Shown here piece by piece: positions 9,541-18,068 of a DNA stretch of 64,000 nt. Both the position numbers and the translations under genes were made by a program. How positions within the stretch are numbered: the stretch's first letter is position 1; each line of letters starts with the position of its first letter. The stretch lies in the NCBI RefSeq assembly GCF_015234275.1, contig NZ_JADGII010000005.1. One strand, 5' to 3'. This DNA comes from Prosthecochloris ethylica (GTDB lineage: Bacteria; Bacteroidota; Chlorobiia; Chlorobiales; Chlorobiaceae). Below the pieces are notes generated by a model, which ran no database searches, was not told the DNA's origin, and saw only the letters and a program-made list of their open reading frames with translations.

Positions 9541-11556
9541 TTAGGGTTGAAGAATAACCTTGAAAATATGCGCCGGCATGCTGCCCGGATGCAGTGAAAC
9601 GAAGTTCCACTCGCCGTCCCACTCCCAGGTGCGCTCCGAAAGCAGGTCCTCGACACGGAACCGGTGATCGTGAGGCAGATCGAACGCCTCGAGCGGAAAA
9701 CGGAGCCAGCCCGAGTGTGCAGCGTGAGGATCGAGATTCACCACCGTGAGGATCACATTGGCATCATCGTCACTCCGCTTGACATACCCCATCAGCATAT
9801 CGTGCTCACGCCCTTCCCCTGCATCGATACGCACAAACGTGATATTGTTTGTCTGCTGCAGAGCCGGCTGCTCCCTGCGGATATGGTTCACCCTGGTGAT
9901 CTCGGCGCGAATGTTGCCGGGCCGGTCCATGTCCCAGGCCTTGATCTCGTATTTCTCGGAATCCAGGTATTCCTCCTTGCCCTCCATGACAGGAACGTTC
10001 TCGCACAGCTCGTAGGCCGGACCGTACATCCCGTAATTCGACGAGAGCGTTGCCGCCAGCACGAGACGGATCAGGAACATCGGACGACCGTGAAGCTGAA
10101 GCTCCTCGTGCAGGATATCGGGGGTATTCGGCCAGAAATTGGGGCGCATGAACTCTTTCAGTTCCGTTGTCGTCAGCTCGACCAGGTACTCCTGCAGGTC
10201 ATGTTTGCTGTTGCGCCAGGTAAAGTACGTATAGGACTGGCTGAAGCCTCCCCGTGCAAGGCGGCTCATGATTTTCGGCCTGGTGAACGCCTCGGCGAGG
10301 AACACGGTATCGGGATGCTCCCGCCGGATATCGCTGATCGCCCAGTCCCAGAACCGGAACCCCTTGGTATGGGGATTGTCTACCCTGAAAATCCTCACCC
10401 CCTTATCGATCCAGAACAGAAAGACCCCTTTCAGTTCCATCCAGAGTTCCTGCCACTCTTCGGTCTCGAAATCGATCGGCAGGATATCCTCGTACCGCTT
10501 GGGAGGGTTCTCGGCAAACTGCACCGTTCCGTCCGGTCGCCATTTAAACCACTTCGGGTGCTCCTTCACCCACGGATGGTCGGGGGAGCACTGGAACGCG
10601 ATATCCATGGCGACCGCCAGGCCATGAGTGTCGGCATCCCTGACAAACTCCCTGAAATCATCGATCGTACCGAGTTCAGGGTGGAGGGCGCTGTGCCCTC
10701 CGTCACCGGTGCCGATCGCCCAGCAGCTACCGGGATCACCCGGAGCGGCAACAAGGGCGTTGTTGCGGCCCTTCCGCTTGGTCGTACCGATCGGGTGGAC
10801 TGGCGGAAGGTAGAGCACATCGAACCCCATCCGGCTGATCAACGGAAGCATTCGCCGGCATTCCCTGAAGGTTCCGTGGTGCCCGGGCTCTTCGCTCCAC
10901 GAACGGGGAAACAGCTCGTACCAGGTGCTGAAACCGGCAACAACCGGATCCACCTGGAGCGGAAGCACACGGTCATACCTGGTTGCATGGGTGCGGTCGG
11001 GATAACGGTGCATCAGCCTTTCGAGTTCCGAACTTTCCGCGGCCTCGACAGCGACCGCTGTCTGGCCGGACTTCATGACCCCGGCAAGTTCATCCAGGCG
11101 CATGGCGTCCTTTCCGTCCGCCCGTCCTGCCGCAGCGTCAACCAGCGCTGCGCCGATGAGCAGCTCGAGTGACACATCCTGCCCGGCATCGATTTTTTTC
11201 CGCAAACCGGACGTCCAGGTCACGAAGTGGTCGATCCACGCTTCGACGGTATACTCCATCACGCCCGGTTCACCGGCAGTGAACGAAGCTTCCCAGCGGT
11301 CATTGACCGTCTGTCGCATCGGTTCACGGCACCACCCGACGGCACCTGCAGGCCGATAAAACAGCAGGGCGGTAATGCGGTCTGCCCCGTCACCATAGAT
11401 ATCTGCACTGACGGTCACGCGCTCACCAGAGACCCGTTTGGCAGGATAACGGCCGCCATCGATTTCCGGAGATACGCGCTCGATAATCACCCGTCGTCTT
11501 CCGTCGAACGGCTGTTGATGGAATTGCGGATCAAGGGAATAAAAACTCTGGGTCAT
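9541..11556 (-). CDS. glgE: GlgE, alpha-1,4-glucan:maltose-1-phosphate maltosyltransferase
   Basis: GlgE transfers maltosyl units from maltose-1-phosphate to the non-reducing end of alpha-1,4-glucans. The protein has an N-terminal beta domain, then a GH13 catalytic core. Conserved elements include FSTWYELFPRSW, PPVHPIG, the nucleophile region FRVDNPHTKGF, FLAEAFTRPK with the general acid, and NTPDIL. I chose the ATG at 11556 (about 671 residues). A GTG at 11628 would add 24 residues, but the added part lacks family character. It is first in the glgE-treS operon and is divergent from prfB across about 200 bp. In green sulfur bacteria this would be an alternative to the ADP-glucose route of glycogen synthesis. 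Confidence 0.94.
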   Translation of the reverse strand: MTQSFYSLDPQFHQQPFDGRRRVIIERVSPEIDGGRYPAKRVSGERVTVSADIYGDGADRITALLFYRPAGAVGWCREPMRQTVNDRWEASFTAGEPGVMEYTVEAWIDHFVTWTSGLRKKIDAGQDVSLELLIGAALVDAAAGRADGKDAMRLDELAGVMKSGQTAVAVEAAESSELERLMHRYPDRTHATRYDRVLPLQVDPVVAGFSTWYELFPRSWSEEPGHHGTFRECRRMLPLISRMGFDVLYLPPVHPIGTTKRKGRNNALVAAPGDPGSCWAIGTGDGGHSALHPELGTIDDFREFVRDADTHGLAVAMDIAFQCSPDHPWVKEHPKWFKWRPDGTVQFAENPPKRYEDILPIDFETEEWQELWMELKGVFLFWIDKGVRIFRVDNPHTKGFRFWDWAISDIRREHPDTVFLAEAFTRPKIMSRLARGGFSQSYTYFTWRNSKHDLQEYLVELTTTELKEFMRPNFWPNTPDILHEELQLHGRPMFLIRLVLAATLSSNYGMYGPAYELCENVPVMEGKEEYLDSEKYEIKAWDMDRPGNIRAEITRVNHIRREQPALQQTNNITFVRIDAGEGREHDMLMGYVKRSDDDANVILTVVNLDPHAAHSGWLRFPLEAFDLPHDHRFRVEDLLSERTWEWDGEWNFVSLHPGSMPAHIFKVILQP

Positions 11557-11762
11557 AAGGCGGTCTGTCAAGATGTTCTGCTCAGGGAAAAACTCTTTGG
11601 CTCTGTGTTGCAAAATAGGAAAACTCACATACTTTTCTTGCGCTGATTAACGCAATTGTCACTGCTCCGGAAAACTTTGATTTGAGTCAAAAAAAGTGAT
11701 TCTTTAGAAGAATTATATTCTCGTATCAGTATCACTGTCACAGCAAAAAGGAACGGCACACC

Positions 11763-12855
11763 ATGTTTGAAGGAGAAAAAGAACGACTGCACGAACTTCA
11801 TCACCGGGTAGAACAATTACGGGGGTATCTTTGACATCGATGAACGTTTACACAAGATCAGCGAGCTGGAGCAGGTCACCACTGCTCCCGACTTCTGGAA
11901 CGACCAGCAGGAAGCAAACAGAATCCTGCGTGAGCTGAACGACCACAAGTCATGGACAGAAGACTTCTTCCGGGCGCAACAAGCGGTAAGCACCAAGCTC
12001 GAGGAGCTTGAGATTGCCGAGGAGCTCGGTGACGAAGGCCTCTGCGAGGAAGCGGCACAGGGCATCGAAGCCATTGAAAAGGAGATCTCGTCACTGGAAT
12101 CCAGAAACATGCTCTCCGGCAAGGATGACGCGGGCAACGCCCTGCTGACCATCAACGCCGGCGCGGGCGGCACGGAAGCGCAGGACTGGGCCGAGATGCT
12201 CTACCGCATGTACATGCGCTGGGCTGAACGCAAAGGCTACAAAGTCTTCACCGAAGATTACCAGGAAGGTGACGGTGCGGGCATCAAGACCGCGACACTT
12301 GAAATCGTCGGGCCGTACGCTTACGGCTACCTGAAAGCTGAAAACGGCGTTCACCGCCTGGTGAGGGTTTCGCCATTCGACTCCAACGCGCGTCGCCACA
12401 CCTCGTTTGCAAGCGTGTTCACGTATCCCGAAGCCCCTCCAGATGCGGAAATCGATATCCGCAAGGAGGACCTGGAGCTGTCGACCTTCCGAAGCGGCGG
12501 CAAGGGCGGACAGAACGTCAACAAGGTGGAAACAGCCGTCCGAATCAAGCATGTCCCTTCCGGTATCGTGGTTTCCTGCCAGCAGGAACGGTCACAGTTC
12601 CAGAACAGGGAGCGGGCCATGAAAATGCTTCGCGCGCAACTCTACCAGAAACAGCGTGAAGAGGAAGAGGCCCGGAAACAGGCGGTCGAAGGTGAAAAGA
12701 AAAAAATCGAATGGGGCAGCCAGATCCGCAGCTACGTCATGGATGACCGGCGTATCAAGGATCACCGCACAAACCATGAGCGTCATGATATCGAAGCCGT
12801 CCTTGATGGAGATATCGACGATTTCATCGAAACGTATCTCTCGGAATTCGCCTGA
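11763..12855 (+). CDS. prfB: Peptide chain release factor 2, with programmed +1 frameshift
   Basis: RF2 terminates translation at UGA and UAA. The first 23 codons (ATG at 11763) end at an in-frame TGA at 11832-11834, inside a CTT-TGA-C slippery context preceded by a GGGGGT Shine-Dalgarno-like stretch. A +1 shift at CTT continues into the main frame from 11833 (DIDERLHKI...). The shifted product is about 363 residues. It carries the RF2 recognition tripeptide SPF at about 203-205 and the peptidyl-hydrolysis motif GGQ at about 248-250 (GGKGGQNVNKVE). This is the classic autoregulatory design: low RF2 lets the ribosome pause at UGA and shift. Annotation that starts at the internal ATG at 12109 would lose the first 115 residues. 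Confidence 0.96.
11820..11836 (+). promoter_or_regulatory. prfB +1 frameshift signal
   Basis: CGG-GGG-TAT-CTT-TGA-C, with the in-frame TGA at 11832-11834. The element matches the conserved RF2 recoding site, except that the upstream SD-like sequence is CGGGGG rather than AGGGGG. Confidence 0.95.
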
Positions 12856-12866
12856 CACGGCTGATC

Positions 12867-13697
12867 ATGAGACAACGTATCGGCATCATCACCGATATCC
12901 ATTTCGGCAGCGGAGAGGAACACGGCATGAAAAGTGCAGAACAGGACCTCATCCGCTGCCTCGGGTTCTGGCATCGCGAAGGCATCGACCATGTCCTGCA
13001 GATGGGTGATCTGATCGACGGTCCGCCTGCAGAGGCGGCCGGGCAGCTTGACCGGGTCACCGCCCTCCTCGAGAGCTTCAGCGGCACCATCCACCACCTG
13101 GTGGGCAATCACTGCCTCGACGCCGGCCTGCCGCGCCTGATGGCGTCTGCCAGCCTCTCCTCTCCATTCTACAATGTCCGCCTCGGCAGCTGGCGCTTCA
13201 TCATGCTGAACGGCATGGACATCACCACGTCATCCCGTCCTGAAACAGCGGCCGACCAGAAGCGCATGGCACTGTTCACGAGCGATTCATGGGCACAGCC
13301 CTACTGCGGGGCCATCGGCGGACATCAGCTCTCCTGGCTTGGTGCGGAACTTGGTGCCGCCGCAGCGGCAGCGGAAGATGTCGTCGTCTGCTGCCATCTG
13401 CCCCTTGCCCCAGGCACAACGGACGAGCATCACGGCATCCTGTGGAACCACCGCGAAGCAGCCGACATCATTCTCCGTCACCCGGCTGTCCGGCTGGTTC
13501 TCGGGGGCCATTACCACCGCGGCGGCATCACCTGGAGAAACGGCATACCGATGCTCACCCTTCCCGGTTTCGTCAAACGACATACGCCACCCTGCTTCAC
13601 CTGCGGAATTATTGAACTCGAAGAATCATTGATAACCGTATACGACGAGCAACTCCAGATACGCCAGCTCCTGCACCGAAATCAATCACGACCATGA
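12867..13697 (+). CDS. Calcineurin-like metallophosphoesterase
   Basis: This 276-residue protein contains the full metallophosphoesterase motif set in order: TDIHFG (D-x-H), QMGDLIDG (GD), LVGNHCLD (GNH), VVCCHLPL (H) and LVLGGHYHRGG (GH-x-H). These ligate a dinuclear metal centre. The overall shape resembles the ADP-ribose/CDP-alcohol phosphatase group of cytosolic enzymes, but the substrate is not determined. The gene lies 11 bp after prfB and overlaps the following M23 peptidase gene by four bases (ATGA), which suggests translational coupling in a prfB-MPE-M23 unit. Confidence 0.85.
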   Translation: MRQRIGIITDIHFGSGEEHGMKSAEQDLIRCLGFWHREGIDHVLQMGDLIDGPPAEAAGQLDRVTALLESFSGTIHHLVGNHCLDAGLPRLMASASLSSPFYNVRLGSWRFIMLNGMDITTSSRPETAADQKRMALFTSDSWAQPYCGAIGGHQLSWLGAELGAAAAAAEDVVVCCHLPLAPGTTDEHHGILWNHREAADIILRHPAVRLVLGGHYHRGGITWRNGIPMLTLPGFVKRHTPPCFTCGIIELEESLITVYDEQLQIRQLLHRNQSRP

Positions 13698-14557
13698 CGA
13701 CAGCATCCGTAGCGCGCAAGACCGCCTCCATCCTGCTTGTCCTGCTGCTCCTCCTCGGCACGGCACGTAGCGCAATGGCAGAAAAACCTGACCTTGCCCT
13801 CGACAGCACAACCAGAGAGCAGGGGGAATTTTTTATTGCAACCGTCACCGGCCTGGACACGCCTCCACGCCTCTGGTTCGACAGCACACTGTATACCATG
13901 TTCCGCCAGCCTGACGGAAGTTTCCGGGCCCTGCTGCCTGTCAAGGCCCTGCAGCCGCCCGGGCGTTATGCCGTCCTGGCCATCAATGACACATGGAAGG
14001 AAAAAATCCCGGTGCAGGTGACCCTGAACGACATGCCGGTGCAGAAAATCTGGCTTGACAAAAAGACATCGGGCCTGCGGGCGACGAAGGATGAAAAACG
14101 GCGTGTAAAAGAAGGGCTGAGCACCCGGAGCGAAAGGAAATTATGGTCGGGGACCTTCATGATGCCGGCACAAGGGCGCAAAAGCAGTCCGTTCGGGGTA
14201 AAACGCTCGTATAACGGCGCACCGGTCTCGAGCTATCATAAAGGCATCGACATCGCCGCCCCCCAGGGGACGGTCATCAGAAGTCCTGCATCGGGAAAAG
14301 TTGTCCTGACCGGCTACGAATCGAAAACCTTTCACGTTCACGGCAACACCGTCCTGATCGACCATGGCCACGCCGTCACCTCGATCTACCTGCACATGCA
14401 CGACATCCTGGTGCAGCCGGGAGATATCGTCAGCAAGGGGGACCCGATCGGTACCATCGGCAGCACCGGCATCTCGACCGGCCCGCACCTGCACTGGGGC
14501 GTCTACCTCTACGGCACGAGCGTCAATCCCGAGCTGTTTGTCAGGAACGCGTATTAG
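13694..14557 (+). CDS. Exported M23 (LytM-type) metallopeptidase
   Basis: The 287-residue protein begins with a signal peptide (KTASILLVLLLLLGTARSAMA). A ~120-residue N-terminal beta domain is followed by a basic linker. The C-terminal peptidase M23 domain spans about 165-280, with YHKGIDIAAPQGT (first zinc His/Asp), VLIDHGHAV, IYLHMHDI and GPHLHWGVYL (zinc and catalytic His). All zinc ligands appear intact, so it is a likely peptidoglycan endopeptidase rather than a degenerate regulator. It overlaps the metallophosphoesterase start-to-stop, and its 3' end overlaps the convergent gene by 17 bp. Confidence 0.9.
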   Translation: MTTASVARKTASILLVLLLLLGTARSAMAEKPDLALDSTTREQGEFFIATVTGLDTPPRLWFDSTLYTMFRQPDGSFRALLPVKALQPPGRYAVLAINDTWKEKIPVQVTLNDMPVQKIWLDKKTSGLRATKDEKRRVKEGLSTRSERKLWSGTFMMPAQGRKSSPFGVKRSYNGAPVSSYHKGIDIAAPQGTVIRSPASGKVVLTGYESKTFHVHGNTVLIDHGHAVTSIYLHMHDILVQPGDIVSKGDPIGTIGSTGISTGPHLHWGVYLYGTSVNPELFVRNAY

Positions 14558-15656
14558 GCAACAGCAGGCGATCGAGGACTTCGATGACCCGCTGGCTCGA
14601 GGCGCCGTCCCATTTTTCAGGAATCTTCGTTCGACTTGCGAGTTTGCCATCGAGGGCATCCCCGATCCGTTGCAGCAAGATATCCTCACCATCACCGACC
14701 AGCATATTGCTTCCGCGCTCGACCGTGACCGGGCTGACGGTCGAGGTCCTCATGGTGAGGCACGGCACTTTCATCACGGTCGACTCCGCCTGTGCAAGAG
14801 ATGAATCGGTCATGACAAACAGGGCGTCTTTCACAAGACGCAGCAGCTCGGAGTACCCGGTGCGGGGAATCACCTGAACACTGTCGAGCGAGGTAAATGC
14901 CGGCAGCATTTCGTGCTGCTGCAGAAGCGCCTCGACCTCACTGTCAAGCAGCATCAGCACCTGTTGACGCTCAGCGACAGCTCTCACGGCATGCTCGAGC
15001 ACCTTCAGATCCTCCAGGCTGTCGTGCAGGAACGGATCACACAGCAGTACCAGCGCATACCTCTTTTCTTCCAGCCCGAGTCGTGACAGCACCTCTGAAC
15101 TGTTCGCACCGGGCATCATGGCGGCAAGGCTGTCAATAGCAAGATTTCCGGTAAAAAAGATCCGCTCTTCATCGACGCCCTCGTTGACAAGATTGTACAG
15201 GCCGCTGTGTTCGCTGACAAACAGCACATCGGCCACGGCGTCGATCATCCGGCGGTTGCGTTCCACAGCACTGTTGCGATCACCGGTTCGCAGGCCGGCA
15301 TCGAGCGCAGCATACGCCACGCCGTGGCTGGAAGCGCACAGGGCGGCAGACAGGGCAAGATCGTTGTCGCCCGCAATCATCATGAAATCAGGTCGCTCCT
15401 GGGCAAGCAACTGATCGAAATGCGTCATTGCGGAAACTGTCTGCCGGACAGCCGAACCGGAGCCGGTCTCCACGGCAACATAAGCATCGGCGACCCCGAA
15501 CAGCGCAGGCATGTCCTCACCTCCCGCCCCTGCCTGTGCAGGAGCGGAACCGGCAAAAGCCACCTCGTAACGATGCTGCTCGCCGAGAGCAGTGAATAAC
15601 GGAATACAGCGCAGCAGTCCGGCATTGCCGCCGGCAGCCAGAAGAATCTTTTTCAC
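14541..15656 (-). CDS. UDP-N-acetylglucosamine 2-epimerase-like protein, diverged active site
   Basis: The protein has the GT-B-like fold of UDP-GlcNAc 2-epimerases. Matching segments are KKILLAAGGN at the N-terminus, GDNDLALSAALCA, AGLRTGD, FTGNLAIDSL and TDSSLAQAES. I chose the GTG at 15656, giving V-KKILLAAGG as in the family; a GTG at 15704 adds 16 unconvincing residues. Compared with active epimerases, the N-terminal GTRPE motif is GGNAG, the EAGLRTG glutamate is Asp, the GHRxEN loop is replaced by LLCDPFLHD, and the TDSGGxQEE loop is TDSSLAQAES. It may act on a different sugar nucleotide or be non-catalytic. It is divergent from the OstA-like gene. Confidence 0.7.
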   Translation of the reverse strand: MKKILLAAGGNAGLLRCIPLFTALGEQHRYEVAFAGSAPAQAGAGGEDMPALFGVADAYVAVETGSGSAVRQTVSAMTHFDQLLAQERPDFMMIAGDNDLALSAALCASSHGVAYAALDAGLRTGDRNSAVERNRRMIDAVADVLFVSEHSGLYNLVNEGVDEERIFFTGNLAIDSLAAMMPGANSSEVLSRLGLEEKRYALVLLCDPFLHDSLEDLKVLEHAVRAVAERQQVLMLLDSEVEALLQQHEMLPAFTSLDSVQVIPRTGYSELLRLVKDALFVMTDSSLAQAESTVMKVPCLTMRTSTVSPVTVERGSNMLVGDGEDILLQRIGDALDGKLASRTKIPEKWDGASSQRVIEVLDRLLLPNTRS

Positions 15657-15724
15657 GGATAAAAGCTTTTTTACATTGTCATAAACATCAGGCCCCAGGG
15701 CCACACCTGTCAGGAAAACCCTAC

Positions 15725-16639
15725 ATGAACAGACAGCTCACAACCAGCATCACGCTGATACTCTTCCTGCTCGCTTCCCTGCTGCCGGGGGCAACGGATA
15801 ATAGCGCGTATGCGCAAAAAAAGAAAATTATTTTACGGCAGGCAAATACTCTTGAAGGAGGCACCATGCGATCCCCGCTGACCGGAAACACCGAACCGGT
15901 GCGGTCTGTCGCAGGCGATGTCATCTTTCAGCACGGAGATCTCGTCCTGACGTGCGACCGGGCGACAGAATTCCGTGAAAGCCAGGTTATCGAACTCAAA
16001 GGAAATATCAGGATATCCGACCCGTCGTCCGAACTCTACGGCAATCACGGGCTCTACTATCCGCAAACCGGCAACGGAGAGCTGAACGGGGACGTCAAAG
16101 GGCGGCTACTGGAAAACGATCTCGTCATCAAGGGGCAAAACATGTTCATGAACGAACGCGATGACACCATCAGGCTTGCAGGCAACGCACTGGCATGGCA
16201 CGGCAAGAACCAGCTGAGCGGCGAATCCATGCTTGTCCGGCTGGCAAACCGCAACGGGGATCGGTCCATAGAACGCATAACCGTGACCGGGCAGGCCTTT
16301 CTGGCCATGCCGGACACGCTCGAGCAGCACAGCGAACTCTACCATCAGCTCAAAGGAGAACAGATCGTGATCACACTCGACGAGGCATCACAGCTCCGAT
16401 CGATAGAGTCCGAACAGCAGGCAGAGCTGCTCTACTACACCTACGAGGAAACGACGCCATCCGGCGTCAACCGCACCAGCGGAAAACGGATCACTCTTGA
16501 GTTCGACAACGGAAAGATATCGAGCATTACGGCATTCGGCAATGCCACCGGAAAACAGCACCCCTCCTCACAGAGGACAAACCCGGCCATCAATCTTCCG
16601 GGATTTCTGATACGCGCCGGAGAAAAACCCTCGTTCTGA
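15725..16639 (+). CDS. Exported OstA/LptA-like protein
   Basis: The 304-residue protein starts with a signal peptide (TLILFLLASLLPGATDNSAYA). Its body is made of beta-strand repeats typical of the OstA-like N-terminal domain found in LptA, LptC and LptD: GDVIFQHGDLVLTCDRAT, IELKGNIRISD, LYGNHGLYYPQTG, and RLAGNALAWHGKNQLSGE. Such periplasmic beta-jellyrolls carry lipopolysaccharide to the outer membrane. No lptB/F/G genes are next to it, so its exact role in the Lpt bridge is inferred. It is followed by a hairpin terminator and is convergent with the FmdB gene. Confidence 0.78.
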   Translation: MNRQLTTSITLILFLLASLLPGATDNSAYAQKKKIILRQANTLEGGTMRSPLTGNTEPVRSVAGDVIFQHGDLVLTCDRATEFRESQVIELKGNIRISDPSSELYGNHGLYYPQTGNGELNGDVKGRLLENDLVIKGQNMFMNERDDTIRLAGNALAWHGKNQLSGESMLVRLANRNGDRSIERITVTGQAFLAMPDTLEQHSELYHQLKGEQIVITLDEASQLRSIESEQQAELLYYTYEETTPSGVNRTSGKRITLEFDNGKISSITAFGNATGKQHPSSQRTNPAINLPGFLIRAGEKPSF

Positions 16640-16659
16640 ACTCCCCTGGAGAAAAAAAC

Positions 16660-16704
16660 GAAGCCCTCCACACAGGGAGAGCTTCGGCAAAAAAATTTTT
16701 TTTC
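16660..16704. terminator. Bidirectional terminator
   Basis: Arms GAAGCCCTCC (16660-16669) and GGAGAGCTTC (16676-16685) form a stem with one mismatch, followed by an A-run then a T-run. It lies between the convergent OstA-like and FmdB genes and could serve both. Confidence 0.7.
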
Positions 16705-16724
16705 AGGGATTTTCCTGTAACGGC

Positions 16725-16970
16725 TTACTGGGCCAGGGGACAGGTACCGGTCGGGCAGGAACCTGAAGCCGCGCTATCACAGCTCGACTTGTTGTAGTCT
16801 GTTTTGTAGAACCCCGAACCTTTCAGCATAAAACCGCCTTCAGCACTGATAACACGCTCAAACTCCTCTGCTCCGCACTTCGTACATGTCGTCAAAGCAT
16901 CATCACTCATCCGCTGAAAGACCTCCTGTTCATAACCACATTTTCTGCAACGATACTGGTAGGTTGGCAT
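16725..16970 (-). CDS. FmdB-family zinc-ribbon protein
   Basis: This 81-residue protein has the FmdB/CxxC regulatory zinc ribbon: MPTYQYRCRKCGYEQEVFQR with the first CxxC, then TCTKCGAEEFERVISAEGGF with the second CxxC, and a Ser/Cys-rich tail. A strong AAGGAGG ribosome binding site 8 bases upstream of the ATG at 16970 fixes the start and excludes a 41-residue longer frame. Family members are small and widespread, and of uncertain, possibly regulatory, function. Confidence 0.85.
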   Translation of the reverse strand: MPTYQYRCRKCGYEQEVFQRMSDDALTTCTKCGAEEFERVISAEGGFMLKGSGFYKTDYNKSSCDSAASGSCPTGTCPLAQ

Positions 16971-17104
16971 CGCAATTCCTCCTTGAGTATATATTGGTCT
17001 TATCGATCTGTTTTCGTATAAAGCACATACATCCAACAGAACAATCTGTATGGAATCAGAGTTCAGTATAGACACATATTTTTGAAAATACAAACGACGC
17101 CGAG

Positions 17105-17905
17105 GTGCTTGAAAAAACCAGGGGGTTTGTACTCCGCGAGGTCAAATTCCGTGACCAGTCCAAGATCTGCCAGCTCTTTACCGAACGGTTCGGAACGATC
17201 TCGGTTATCCTCAAGGGAGTGAGAAGCCCGAAAAACAGGATGTCAGGCCTGTTCAGTACAGGCAACATGGTTGAACTGGTACTGTACAGAAAGCACAACC
17301 GGGACCTTCACCTGGTCAGGGATGCCCGGCTGCTTCACAGCCCCCTTGCCGCCATGCCCGACCTCGAGCGCTTCAGCGCAATGTACCGGCTTGTCGAAAC
17401 CCTCCGGGAGGTAACCGGTACAGAAGAACCCTACCCTGCCCTGTTCGGCGCCCTTGCCCTGGCACTGGAACAGATCTGCCGCACTGGCGAACATGATTAC
17501 GAGATGATGCTGGCATGGTTTCTTGCACGCATGGCATCGATTCTCGGTTTCGAACCTGAAATAGACCGTTGCGTGCTGAGCGGCAGGCCGCTGCGCCCCC
17601 TCGACGACGACGCATACAGTAACGGCTTCTGGCTACTGACGGACCCGGGAGGTATCGCCCTTACCGGCCCCGGAAGCACGAGCAGCGTCGGGAAGCAGTC
17701 GGTTTCAGCGGATGCGTACCTGCTGTTATGCACGCTCTGCGGGCGCCGCAGAGAGATGCCCGCAAACCACAGGCCATCCCACGCCGCCACCATGGAGCTC
17801 AGCAACCTCCTCCAGGACTACTGTACGGCACAGGTCGATCATCAGCCACATGAAAAAAACCGCCGCATCATCTCCCGCCTCCTCACGGAGGACGGCGAGG
17901 GGTGA
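17105..17905 (+). CDS. recO: DNA repair protein RecO
   Basis: RecO (266 residues) helps load RecA at gaps with RecR and RecF. The N-terminal OB-fold is recognisable as KTRGFVLREVKFRDQSKICQLFT followed by LKGVRSPKNRMSGLF. A helical C-terminal region follows. The usual four-cysteine zinc site of many RecO proteins is absent; only single cysteines remain. The start is GTG at 17105, with no better alternative. It is divergent from the FmdB gene. Confidence 0.85.
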   Translation: MLEKTRGFVLREVKFRDQSKICQLFTERFGTISVILKGVRSPKNRMSGLFSTGNMVELVLYRKHNRDLHLVRDARLLHSPLAAMPDLERFSAMYRLVETLREVTGTEEPYPALFGALALALEQICRTGEHDYEMMLAWFLARMASILGFEPEIDRCVLSGRPLRPLDDDAYSNGFWLLTDPGGIALTGPGSTSSVGKQSVSADAYLLLCTLCGRRREMPANHRPSHAATMELSNLLQDYCTAQVDHQPHEKNRRIISRLLTEDGEG

Positions 17906-18068
17906 CCCGTTACCCGTTATCTGATCACCGCTCACCAGTAACAATTCCCGTCCTCCTGCGACCCCGAGGCGCCATCAGCTGTTTTATATCTCCATGAGTA
18001 TTTCTATCTTGGATGTTTGTTACGGCACGCATCATAACATCATTTAATCTTTAACCGAACAGGTACAT

